Shown here piece after piece: positions 9,533 through 17,006 of a stretch of DNA of 64,000 bases (position 1 is the stretch's first letter; each line of letters begins with the position of its first letter). Source of the stretch: Pseudoduganella albidiflava (GTDB lineage: Bacteria > Pseudomonadota > Gammaproteobacteria > Burkholderiales > Burkholderiaceae_D); NCBI RefSeq assembly GCF_004322755.1, contig NZ_CP036401.1, forward strand, positions 1,612,001 through 1,676,000, written 5' to 3'. Both the position numbers and the translations under genes were made by a program. The notes beneath the pieces were generated by a model, which worked only from the letters and a program-made list of their open reading frames with translations, searched no databases and was not told where the DNA came from.

Positions 9533-10044
9533 GGACGATGCGCATCGCGATCGTCGGCAGCGCTTCATCCGGCAAGACCACGCTGGCCCAGGCGCTGGCC
9601 GGGCACTATCGCGATGTGTGGGTGCCCGAATACCTGCGCGAGTTCGTCGAACAGCGCCAGCGCGTGCCGGTCGAAGCCGACCAGCTGCATATCGCCGAAA
9701 CCCAGTCAGCGCGCGAAGACCTCGCCATGGTACGGGCCAGCCGCTTCCTGTTCTGCGACACCACGCCGCTGATGACGGCCGTGTACAGCCGCCACTACTT
9801 CGGCCGCATCGACCCGCGCCTGGCGGCGCTGGTGGCTGCGCGCGGCTACGACGTCACGTTCGTCTGCGCGCCGGACATGCCGTGGAAGCCGGACGGCCTG
9901 CAGCGCGAACCGGAAGACCAGAGCGCCGCCGTGAACGCGATCCTGTCGGAGGAACTGGCCGCCCGCGCGATCGCCCACGTGCGCATCAGCGGACCGCTGG
10001 CGCAGCGGCTGCGGCAGGTGGAAGAGGTGCTTGGCAGCGCCTGA
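9529..10044 (+). CDS. NadR-like (ribosylnicotinamide kinase-type) ATPase
   Basis: Cytosolic P-loop kinase (171 residues) resembling the C-terminal kinase half of NadR without the regulatory or adenylyltransferase parts. Walker A is GSASSGKTT (residues 10-18), followed by EYLREF, the LFCDTTPLMTAVYS region, and PWKPDGLQRE, where NadR has PWVADGLR. Start at 9529 overlaps the pnuC stop, so import and phosphorylation are coupled. Expected reaction: nicotinamide riboside + ATP to NMN. A role on another vitamin is possible given the neighbourhood. Confidence 0.85.
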   Translation: MRTMRIAIVGSASSGKTTLAQALAGHYRDVWVPEYLREFVEQRQRVPVEADQLHIAETQSAREDLAMVRASRFLFCDTTPLMTAVYSRHYFGRIDPRLAALVAARGYDVTFVCAPDMPWKPDGLQREPEDQSAAVNAILSEELAARAIAHVRISGPLAQRLRQVEEVLGSA

Positions 10045-10062
10045 GCCCTGGCGCGGGCTCAG
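10041..10062. terminator. Hairpin between convergent genes
   Basis: Perfect 8-bp stem CTGAGCCC / GGGCTCAG around a 6-nt loop, overlapping the kinase stop codon and 13 bp before the stop of the TonB receptor. There is no T-run, so termination is inferred from its position between two convergent genes. Confidence 0.5.
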
Positions 10063-10074
10063 GCGAGGGAGCCG

Positions 10075-12180
10075 TCAGAAGTCCAGCTGCGCCGATACCC
10101 GGAACGTGCGGCCCAGGCCGGGTATCAGGTAGCCGCCCAGGTCCGGCGTCACGTCGCGCCAGTAGAACTTGTCGAGCGCGTTGCGCACCTGCGCGCGCAG
10201 CATCAGCGGCATGCCGTTCACGCGCGTCACGTAGGAAATGCCCAGGTTCAGCAGGTGGTACTTCGGCACGAATACCCGGTTCTCTTCGTCGAACGCCTTC
10301 TTGCCGGCGAACTGCCAGTCGCCGTTCACCTTGAATGCCGGCGACAGGGCGTACTCGGCGAAGACGGTGGAGCGGATGGCCGGCACGTTGGTCACGCGCT
10401 TGCCGTCGTAGATGGCCTGGCCGGTGCCGCCCTGTTTTGTGCTCAAGGCGGCCAGCGAGACGCCGACCGTCAGCTCGCGCGTGGCCTTGCCCTGTGCCGA
10501 GAACTCGACGCCGCGGTGCTGCGCCTCGCCATTGCGCACGAAGGTATTGGTGGCATCGATGTATTCCAGGCCTTTCTCGATCTGGAACAGCGCGGCGGCA
10601 TAGCTGATGCCGCCGACCAGCGCCTTGGCGCCGATCTCCACCTGCTTCGACGTCGACGGCGCCAGCGCGCGGTTTTCGTTGACCGTCTGCAGCGGCGCGA
10701 TGCCGCCGTGCTGCAGGCCGCGCGCGTAGCTGGCATACAGCGCCACGTCGCTGCGCGGGCTGTAGACCAGCGACACGTTCGGCAGCCAGAAGTTGGCGCT
10801 GCTCGGCGCCACGCCGGCTTCGTCGCGCTTCAGTTTCACGTAGCGCGCGCCGGCATGCAGCGCCAGTTCGCCGGTGAGGTTCACGATGTCCTGCACGAAC
10901 AGGGCGCGTTCGTTGTCCTTGCGCTGCACGGATGCGGGGCCGGTCGACAGGTCGCTGCGCGGCGGCACCACTACCGGATGGTAGATGTTGCTGGTGCCGG
11001 CGTATTCATAGACATCCTCGCCCCAGCTTTCCTTGTTGCCGTAGTAGGCGAAGCCGGTGGACAGCTCGTGCGACAGCGTGCCGGTGGCGAAGCGGCCCTG
11101 CAGCATGGCCTGCGCGGCCAGCGGCTTCTTCTGTTCGCCCAGGCTGCGGTAGTCGTACACGTCGTAGTCGCCATTGCCGCAGAAGCCCGGGTACAGTTCC
11201 TGGGCCGAGCAGCCGTACGGGAAGGCGGTGTAGTCGTCGCGCTTGAACACGTGGCGGTTCGCCTTCACTTCCAGTTTCCAGTCCGGCGCCAGCTGGTACT
11301 GGAAGCGCGCGCCGAAGTTCATGCTTTCGGTGGCCACCGGGTAGCTCCATGGCTGGTCGTTCAGCAGCGTGGCGGGATCCACCACCGGCAGCGAGACGTT
11401 ATTGATCAGCTGGAAGCCGGGCGCCGACACCTGCGATTTCTTCTGGTAGTCGGCATCGACCTGCAGCAGGGCCTGCGGGGAAATCTGCCAGTCGAACGCG
11501 CCGGAAACGAAGCTGCGCCGGCCATCCGCGCCCTCCACGTAGGAGCGCAGCCGTTCGCCGGCCAGGTTGATGCGGTAGCCGAAGCGGCGGTCCTCGAAGC
11601 GGCCGCCCAGGTCGACGGTGCCCAGCAGGCTGCCCCGTTCGCTCACTTCGAACAGCACCGAGCGCAGCGTGGTGTTGGTGGGACGTTTCGTCACATAGTT
11701 CACCACGCCGCCCGGTGCCGCGATGCCTGCCGTGATACCGGCCAGGCCCTTCTGCACTTCGAAGCGCTCCTTGTTTTCCAACGGGATCTGGGTATCCGCC
11801 GAAATCGCCAGGCCATCCTTGCGGTAGCTGTTCGCATTGTCCAGCTTGAAGCCGCGGATCGAGAACTGTTCGGCGTAGCCGACCGCGTTGTAGGCGTCGC
11901 TGATGCTGGCATCGTAGCGCGCCGCGTCCGTGGTGGAGCGGATGTTCAGCGCCTGCATCTGCTCGCGCGTGATCACGCTGACGGAGGCGGGCGTCAGCAG
12001 CAGGGGCCGTTCCGAGAAGCCGGCGACGGAAGCGCTTTCCGCGGTCCCGCGCACCGCGGTGATGACGATTTCCGTCATCGCGGGTTCACTGGTGCCGGTC
12101 GTGCCCTGCTGGGCAAGTGCGGGGAAAGCCTGCGCGATGGCCAGCGCGGCGGCGGATACGGCGAAAGTGGTCTTGTTCAT
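10075..12180 (-). CDS. TonB-dependent receptor under TPP riboswitch control
   Basis: Outer-membrane 22-strand gated channel (701 residues). The start at 12180 gives a signal peptide ending FPALAQ; the longer frame to 12228 is not needed. The plug domain runs from EIVITAVRG to about residue 200 with SVSVITREQMQ and GGVVNYVTKRP. The barrel ends in RVSAQLDF, with the terminal Phe needed for outer-membrane assembly. By plug sequence it would be called a siderophore receptor. The upstream TPP riboswitch (12,289-12,371) argues instead for uptake of thiamine or a precursor. It converges on pnuC and the kinase. Confidence 0.93.
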   Translation of the reverse strand: MNKTTFAVSAAALAIAQAFPALAQQGTTGTSEPAMTEIVITAVRGTAESASVAGFSERPLLLTPASVSVITREQMQALNIRSTTDAARYDASISDAYNAVGYAEQFSIRGFKLDNANSYRKDGLAISADTQIPLENKERFEVQKGLAGITAGIAAPGGVVNYVTKRPTNTTLRSVLFEVSERGSLLGTVDLGGRFEDRRFGYRINLAGERLRSYVEGADGRRSFVSGAFDWQISPQALLQVDADYQKKSQVSAPGFQLINNVSLPVVDPATLLNDQPWSYPVATESMNFGARFQYQLAPDWKLEVKANRHVFKRDDYTAFPYGCSAQELYPGFCGNGDYDVYDYRSLGEQKKPLAAQAMLQGRFATGTLSHELSTGFAYYGNKESWGEDVYEYAGTSNIYHPVVVPPRSDLSTGPASVQRKDNERALFVQDIVNLTGELALHAGARYVKLKRDEAGVAPSSANFWLPNVSLVYSPRSDVALYASYARGLQHGGIAPLQTVNENRALAPSTSKQVEIGAKALVGGISYAAALFQIEKGLEYIDATNTFVRNGEAQHRGVEFSAQGKATRELTVGVSLAALSTKQGGTGQAIYDGKRVTNVPAIRSTVFAEYALSPAFKVNGDWQFAGKKAFDEENRVFVPKYHLLNLGISYVTRVNGMPLMLRAQVRNALDKFYWRDVTPDLGGYLIPGLGRTFRVSAQLDF

Positions 12181-12288
12181 CGAGGTGCTGTTGTCGTTCT
12201 CGTTCGTTATCGAACCAGCGAGGAGCACACCCGGGAAGTGCTGCGACCGGCTCCGAGGGGGAGAGTGACGAGCACCGTACTGCGCTTT

Positions 12289-12371
12289 CCTTCGCTGGCA
12301 TTATCCAGATCAGGTACGAAGGGTATCTCTCACCCGGATCATGCAAGCATGCCCAGGACCCCTAGCGAAGG
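12289..12371 (-). promoter_or_regulatory. TPP riboswitch (THI element)
   Basis: Read on the minus strand, the P1 stem is formed by CCTTCGCT (12,371-12,364) and AGCGAAGG (12,296-12,289), an exact 8-bp match. Inside are the conserved blocks GGTGAGAGATACCC and ACCTGATCTGGATAATGCC of the thiamine-pyrophosphate aptamer. About 108 nt separate it from the receptor ATG and form the expression platform. TPP binding is expected to shut off the receptor. Confidence 0.96.
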
Positions 12372-12496
12372 CGGAAGCTTATCACATTTGAATGCAATGT
12401 CGTGCGCCATCCGTCCGGCGCCATTGTTATACTTGTGGAAACATGGACTCCGACCGACAATACCGGTTTTCCATGCCACGCCGACAGGAGGGCGCC

Positions 12497-12805
12497 ATGA
12501 CGCAGGAACATGTCGTTGAAAACCGCGAGAGCCTGGATGCCCAGGTCCTCGACATGCATCGCGCGCTGACGTCGCTGATCGACCGGCTGGGCGCGCTGGA
12601 CATGGCGAACCAGCGTTGCGCGGCCTGCACCGACCCGGAACTGAAGCTCGTGCTGGCCAGCCAGCGCGACAGTGCCCGCAAGCACGTGGCCATGCTGATC
12701 GAGTGGGCGCGCCGGCGCGACCCGAAGCTGGACAAGGAATTGCGCGATGCGCTGTTCAAGGCCGGCCCGATCGCGGCCCAATACCGCTACGACGAGAACA
12801 TGTAA
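12497..12805 (+). CDS. EncFtn-like (encapsulated ferritin) protein lacking ferroxidase ligands
   Basis: A 102-residue, two-helix protein. Start at 12497 follows AGGAGG (12,486-12,491); a TATACT box lies at 12,428-12,433. Compared from memory with Rhodospirillum rubrum EncFtn, it aligns over its whole length: DMHRAL..L (19-27), QR..A..DPEL, RD...H.AM..EW.RR, KELRD.LF..GPI. The metal ligands are changed. EncFtn Glu31/Glu32/Glu34 correspond to Asp29/Arg30/Gly32; Trp38/Tyr39 to Met36/Ala37; Glu61/Glu62 to Ser59/Ala60; only His65 (His63 here) remains. A CxxC motif (Cys41, Cys44) is present instead. No encapsulation peptide or encapsulin gene is visible nearby. Probably not an iron oxidase; role unknown. 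Confidence 0.7.
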   Translation: MTQEHVVENRESLDAQVLDMHRALTSLIDRLGALDMANQRCAACTDPELKLVLASQRDSARKHVAMLIEWARRRDPKLDKELRDALFKAGPIAAQYRYDENM

Positions 12806-12829
12806 GGCAGTCCACATAATGAGAATCGA

Positions 12830-13324
12830 ATGAAGCAGCCGTACCACGAAGGAAGCTGGTTTGCCGTTCCGCTGATCAACGGCGGCTACGCGGCCGGGCT
12901 CGTTGCCCGCATGTCGCCCCAGGGGAAGATCATGCTGGCCTATCTGTTCGGACCGAAACGGGCCACCATGCCCACGCTGGCCGATGTGCAGGGCCTGAAG
13001 GCGGGCGACGCCGTCAAGGCGATCCGCACCGGCGACATGGCGCTGGCCAACGGCCGCTGGCCGGTGCTGGGCGAAGCCGGGCATTTCGAACGCAACGACT
13101 GGCCGGTGCCGGTGTTCATCCGCCGTTCGGACGCGCTGAAGCGCGCCTGGCAGGCCACCTATGCGGACGATCCCGCCAAGCCGGAACGCGAAGTATCGGT
13201 GCCGTATGAAACGGCGGGCCTGGAAAGCGATTCGCTGTACGGCTACGGCTCCACCGAGCTGCTGTTGACCAAGCTGCTCGAACAGGACCAGGACAGCGCC
13301 GGAACAGGGCCGGGACAGGGCTAG
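12830..13324 (+). CDS. Imm26-like (immunity protein 26 family) protein
   Basis: Cytosolic protein of 164 residues. The opening GSWFAVPLINGGYAAGLVAR and the later NGRWPVLGE...WPVPVFIR fit the Imm26 pattern, a beta-rich domain found in polymorphic-toxin immunity loci and also as solitary genes. It starts 24 bp after the EncFtn-like gene and probably shares its transcript. No toxin gene is adjacent, so it is either an orphan immunity gene or has another use. Its last codons run into a decaying 11-13 bp tandem repeat that encodes the Gly-rich tail. Confidence 0.6.
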   Translation: MKQPYHEGSWFAVPLINGGYAAGLVARMSPQGKIMLAYLFGPKRATMPTLADVQGLKAGDAVKAIRTGDMALANGRWPVLGEAGHFERNDWPVPVFIRRSDALKRAWQATYADDPAKPEREVSVPYETAGLESDSLYGYGSTELLLTKLLEQDQDSAGTGPGQG

Positions 13325-13400
13325 GACAGCTTCAAGACAGGGCTGGAACAGGGCTGGAACAAGAGGCTGGAACAAGAGGCTGGAACACGGCCTGGAAGGA
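13290..13400 (+). repeat. Degenerate tandem array, GGCTGGAACAGG-type units
   Basis: About eight imperfect 11-13 bp units related to GCTGGAACAGG or GCTGGAACAAGAG. The array begins inside the 3' end of the Imm26-like gene and continues to the RBS of the GFA gene. The two best copies (GGCTGGAACAAGA) are adjacent near 13,350-13,380. Confidence 0.75.
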
Positions 13401-13407
13401 GAGGGCG

Positions 13408-13821
13408 ATGCACCAGGGAGGCTGCTTCTGCGGTGCCGTGCGCTACCTGGTCACGGCCGAACCGTTCAACAGCACGCTGTGCCACTGCACCATGTGCCGC
13501 CGCGCCAGCGGCGCGCCGTGCGTGGCATGGTTTTCAGTGCCCCGCGCCGGCCTGCAGTTCACGGCCGGCAGCCTGGCTTATTATGCGTCGAGCGCCGGCG
13601 TGCAGCGGGGCTTCTGTGCCGGTTGCGGCACCCAGGTCACGTTCGAGGATGCGCGCTGCCGGGGCGAACTCGATGTCACCACGGCCAGCCTGGACGACCC
13701 GGAGCTGGTGCCGCCCGGCGACCATACCTATATGCAGAGCCACCTGCGCTGGCTGCAGCTGGCCGATACCCTGCCACGCTACCTGCGCACGCGCGGCGAA
13801 AGCGTGCGCGACATCCCATAG
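13408..13821 (+). CDS. GFA family (glutathione-dependent formaldehyde-activating enzyme-like) protein
   Basis: Small zinc protein of 137 residues with the GFA fold. Cysteines are placed as in the family: GGCFCGAVRY (5-14), LCHCTMCRRASGA (34-46) and CAGCGTQ (about 71-77). RBS GGAAGGAG precedes the ATG. The family name comes from one formaldehyde-glutathione member. Most homologues have unknown substrates, so only the family call is safe. It stands alone, convergent to the ECF operon. Confidence 0.88.
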   Translation: MHQGGCFCGAVRYLVTAEPFNSTLCHCTMCRRASGAPCVAWFSVPRAGLQFTAGSLAYYASSAGVQRGFCAGCGTQVTFEDARCRGELDVTTASLDDPELVPPGDHTYMQSHLRWLQLADTLPRYLRTRGESVRDIP

Positions 13822-13830
13822 TAAGGGCGC

Positions 13831-15144
13831 TCATCCGGGGTCCCGACCGGCGTTCGCCGCCAGCACCGGACAGGCCGCCGCGCGCGATACCAGCAGCGTG
13901 CGTTCGCGTTCGTTCTGCGTCAGTTCCGCGGCGCGCAGGAATTCGGCGCGCGCCTCGTCCAGCCGGCCCAGCTTGAACAGGAAGTCGCCGCGCACGCTGG
14001 GCAGCAGGTGGTAGTTGCGCAGCGCCGGTTCGTCGACCAGCGTGTCGGCTACTTCGAGGCCGGCGGCGGGGCCGAAGGCCATCGCCACCGCTACCGCCCG
14101 GTTCAGCTCCACCACCGGCGACGGCGCCAGCTGGGCCAGGCCGTCATACAGCGCGGCGATGCGTTCCCAGTCCGTGTCGGCCGCCTTGCGGGCACGCGCA
14201 TGGCAGGCGGCGATCGCGGCCTGCAGCCCGTACGGTCCCAGGCTTTTACCGGGCTGGCTCGCACGCTCCAGGGCGGCGAGGCCGCGGCGGATCAGCATCT
14301 GGTCCCAGCGCGCGCGGTCCTGGTCGAGCAACAGCACCGGCGAGCCATCCGGCGCCAGGCGGGCGCGGGCGCGCGACGACTGGATTTCCATCAGCGCCAC
14401 CAGGCCATGCACTTCCGGTTCGTGGGGCGCCAGGCCAGCCAGGATGCGGCCCAGGCGCAGCGCCTCGTCGCACAGCGCGGGCCGCATCCAGTCGGTGCCG
14501 GCGCTGGCCGAATAGCCTTCGTTGTAGATCAGGTAGATCACTTGCAGGACGGAAGACAGCCGCTGGACCAGTTCCTGCCCCACGGGCACCTCGAAGCGCA
14601 CGCGTGCTTCCGCCAGCGTGCGCTTGGCACGCACGATGCGCTGCGCCACCGTGGGCTCGGGCACCAGGAAGGCGCGCGCGATTTCATCCGTCGTCAGGCC
14701 GCCCAGCAGCCGCAAGGTGAGCGCCACCCGCCCTTCGGTCGGCAGCACCGGGTGGCAGGCGATGAAGACGAGGCGCAGCAGGTCGTCGCCGATGCGGTCG
14801 TCCAGCGCCCGGTCCAGCGCCTGCTCCTGGTTGTGCGCGGCATCCTCGAGCAGGTTTTCGATTTCATAGGTGAGCTGCGGTTCGCGGTCCTGCGCCAGCT
14901 TGCGGTGGCGCAGGTGGTCGAGCGCGCGGTTTTTCGCGGTGGCCATCAGCCATGCCGCCGGATTGTCCGGCGTGCCCGTGTCCGGAAAGCTGGCCGGCCA
15001 GGTTTCCAGGGCGGCGACCAGCGCCTCCTGCGCCATTTCCTCGGCCAGGCCGACGTCGCGCAGCAGGCGCGCCAGCGCGGCGATGATCTTCGCCGATTCG
15101 ATGCGCCACACCGCCTCGACGGTGCGATGGACCCGCTCGTTCAA
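13831..15144 (-). CDS. ECF sigma factor, ECF42 type with C-terminal TPR-like extension
   Basis: RNA polymerase sigma factor of 437 residues. Sigma-2 lies about 15-85 (LLRDVGLAEEMAQEALVAAL, NRALDHLR) and sigma-4 about 120-175 (TTDEIARAFLVPEPTVAQRI). A long helical extension from about 190 contains the ECF42 stretch IYLIYNEGYSAS and tetratricopeptide-like repeats. I chose a TTG start at 15,144 that overlaps the upstream stop as TTGA; an ATG at 15,231 would add 29 Arg/Gly-rich residues. ECF42 factors are typically linked to YCII/DGPF proteins, exactly the neighbours here. No membrane anti-sigma gene is present; control probably runs through the extension. Confidence 0.88.
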   Translation of the reverse strand: MNERVHRTVEAVWRIESAKIIAALARLLRDVGLAEEMAQEALVAALETWPASFPDTGTPDNPAAWLMATAKNRALDHLRHRKLAQDREPQLTYEIENLLEDAAHNQEQALDRALDDRIGDDLLRLVFIACHPVLPTEGRVALTLRLLGGLTTDEIARAFLVPEPTVAQRIVRAKRTLAEARVRFEVPVGQELVQRLSSVLQVIYLIYNEGYSASAGTDWMRPALCDEALRLGRILAGLAPHEPEVHGLVALMEIQSSRARARLAPDGSPVLLLDQDRARWDQMLIRRGLAALERASQPGKSLGPYGLQAAIAACHARARKAADTDWERIAALYDGLAQLAPSPVVELNRAVAVAMAFGPAAGLEVADTLVDEPALRNYHLLPSVRGDFLFKLGRLDEARAEFLRAAELTQNERERTLLVSRAAACPVLAANAGRDPG

Positions 15145-15866
15145 TGCGCGGCCGGGCCGGGAGGCGGAGCGGCCACCGCGCGCAATTCCAGGCTCACTTC
15201 GGGCCAGGGGAACGGATAGCTTTCCACCCATGCGATGGCGTCGGCGCGGCTGGCGGCCTGGATCAGCCAGAAGCCGGCGATGAGTTCCTTGATCTCGGTG
15301 AACGGGCCGTCGACGACCGTCGGCCGGCCGCCCTTGAACTTGACGCGCGCGCCTTTCGCCGTGGGTTTCAGGCCATCGCCCGCCAGCAGCACGCCGGCCT
15401 GGGCATCGTGCGCGTTGCGCGCATTCATGCGGGCGATGACTTCAGGCGGCGGCATGTCGTCCGCTTCCAGGCCGGGGCTGGAGCGCAACAGCACGGCATA
15501 GGGCGTCAGCTGGGGCGGCGATTGCGTGTCGATGCCGGCGCAGCCGCCGGAACAGCCGGTTTCACGTACTTCCAGCACCGCGCCGCCCTCGGCATCGGCG
15601 GTGGGCCATTGCAGGGCCCAGGCGATCGCCGCTTCCTTCGATGGCACGTCGATGATGGCGAAGCCGGCCGCCAGTTCGCCGGCGGGGAACGGACCGTGTT
15701 CGATCGTCCAGGCGCCGGCGCGGCGGTGCAGGCGCGCTGCCTCGCTACCGGGATGCAGCCAGCGGGCGCCGGGCACCGCGCTAGCCAGGTTGGCGGCCAG
15801 CGGCGCGGCTGGAAAATCAGCGCTCTCCGAAGCGGCGTCGGCGCGCCGTATCACCATGAAATGCAT
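15141..15866 (-). CDS. Double YCII (DGPF) domain protein
   Basis: Protein of 241 residues with two YCII-type halves. The C-terminal half (about 130-235) carries the DGPF signature in VVDGPFTEIKELIAGFWL. The N-terminal half keeps the fold pattern but only a weakened motif (EHGPFPAGELAAGFAI). A Cys-rich linker, GCSGGCAG, sits between them. Start at 15,866 follows AGGAGAAC. The stop overlaps the sigma factor start. YCII proteins accompany ECF42 sigma factors and are presumed signal or target partners; no enzymatic role is established. Confidence 0.85.
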   Translation of the reverse strand: MHFMVIRRADAASESADFPAAPLAANLASAVPGARWLHPGSEAARLHRRAGAWTIEHGPFPAGELAAGFAIIDVPSKEAAIAWALQWPTADAEGGAVLEVRETGCSGGCAGIDTQSPPQLTPYAVLLRSSPGLEADDMPPPEVIARMNARNAHDAQAGVLLAGDGLKPTAKGARVKFKGGRPTVVDGPFTEIKELIAGFWLIQAASRADAIAWVESYPFPWPEVSLELRAVAAPPPGPAAH

Positions 15867-15897
15867 CCCGTTCTCCTCTACGTCGGTCCAGGAAAAA

Positions 15898-16320
15898 TCA
15901 GGCCGGATCTGCCGCCAGGCGCTCGCGCAGCAGGTCCTCCTGTTCGCGCAGTTCCGGCGTGAATTCGGCGCCGAAATCCTCCGCCTCGAAGACCTGGCGG
16001 ATCTCGACTTCATCGCCGTCTTCCATCGGCGCGCGCTTGAGCCACTCGATCGCCTCTTCGCGCGACTTTACCTGAATCAGCCAGAATCCCGCAACCAGCT
16101 CCTTGGTTTCGGCGAAGGGGCCGTCGATCACGGTGCGCTCCTTGCCGTGGTAGCGGATGCGCACGCCCTTCGAGCTGGGATGCAGGCCCTCGCCGGCCAG
16201 CATCACACCGGCATTGACGAGCTCCTCGTTGTATTTGCCCATCGCTTCGAGCAGTTCGGTGGAGGGCATCTTGCCCGCTTCGCTGGCGGCGGACGCTTTC
16301 ACGATGATCATGAATCGCAT
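15898..16320 (-). CDS. YCII (DGPF) domain protein
   Basis: Single YCII-domain protein (140 residues): MRFMIIVKAS at the start, GVMLAGEGLHPSSKG in the middle, and VIDGPFAETKELVAGFWL as the DGPF signature, with a charged helical C-terminal tail. It lies 31 bp upstream of the double-YCII gene and 10 bp downstream of the VOC gene in one apparent operon ending in the ECF42 sigma factor. Molecular role unknown. Confidence 0.88.
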   Translation of the reverse strand: MRFMIIVKASAASEAGKMPSTELLEAMGKYNEELVNAGVMLAGEGLHPSSKGVRIRYHGKERTVIDGPFAETKELVAGFWLIQVKSREEAIEWLKRAPMEDGDEVEIRQVFEAEDFGAEFTPELREQEDLLRERLAADPA

Positions 16321-16330
16321 GGCGCTCTCC

Positions 16331-16816
16331 TTACTGGGCGACTTCGGGGCAGGGCATGGCCGTCTTCGACGCTTCCAGCGCCTCTTCGGGACTGACGTCG
16401 CGGATATGCGTGGCCAGCGACCAGTTGTGGCCGAACGGGTCGCGCAGCACGCCGTAGCGGTCGCCCCAGAACATGTCCTGCGGTTCCATCACGGCCTTGC
16501 CGCCCGCTTCGACCGCGCGCCGGAACGCGGCATCGACATCGGCGACGTTGTAATGCAGCGTGACGGGGGAGTTGGGCAAGTCCTGCGGGCCAATGCTGTT
16601 CCAGTCGGGAAACTCGTCGACCAGCATTACCGGCGAATCGCCGATCCGGATCATTGCATGCATCAGCTTGCCGCCGCCATCGGGCACCGGCATGCGCACC
16701 AGTTCGATGGCGCCGAAGGCTTTCTTGTAGAACTCGATCGCGTCGGCGGCGCCGCGGCAGACCAGGTGCGGCGTCACGCTGGGCATGTCGGCAGGGATTT
16801 TTTGAGCTTCGTTCAT
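16331..16816 (-). CDS. VOC family (PhnB/glyoxalase-like) protein
   Basis: Protein of 161 residues with paired beta-alpha-beta-beta-beta modules: TPHLVCRGAADAIEFYKKAF (15-34), LHYNVADVDAAF (about 89-100) and the PhnB-type ending DRYGVLRDPFGHNWSLATH. Start at 16,816 follows GAGGAGAT. It is the first gene of the ECF42 operon and so is a likely direct target or sensor. The substrate is unknown; PhnB-like VOC proteins are not reliable predictors of reaction. Confidence 0.87.
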   Translation of the reverse strand: MNEAQKIPADMPSVTPHLVCRGAADAIEFYKKAFGAIELVRMPVPDGGGKLMHAMIRIGDSPVMLVDEFPDWNSIGPQDLPNSPVTLHYNVADVDAAFRRAVEAGGKAVMEPQDMFWGDRYGVLRDPFGHNWSLATHIRDVSPEEALEASKTAMPCPEVAQ

Positions 16817-16961
16817 GGCTATCTCCTCGATGGTGGTTAAGGAACACGAACCGCGTTCCCATACTCCCACGACGGACGGCGAAACGCCAGATCGACAAGC
16901 TGCTGAATTTTTTTTCGTGGCGCCGGCCGGCCGCGCGTGGGCACGTGCGGCCGCCATGATG

Positions 16962-16998
16962 GCGCAGGCCACTGACAGGTGCTGTCAGTAGCCTGCGC
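16962..16998. terminator. Long hairpin downstream of envZ
   Basis: A 17-bp stem with one mismatch (GCGCAGGCCACTGACAG / CTGTCAGTAGCCTGCGC) around a 3-nt loop, 9 bp past the envZ stop. No T-run follows on either strand. It may be a termination or 3'-end stabilising structure for the ompR-envZ transcript. Confidence 0.55.
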
Positions 16999-17006
16999 GC
17001 AGGCGC

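Noticed and set aside
15145..15231. Extended ATG start for the ECF sigma factor
   Set aside because: The added 29 residues are Arg/Gly-rich, overlap the YCII gene and are not part of the sigma-2 fold; the TTG overlapping the stop is preferred.
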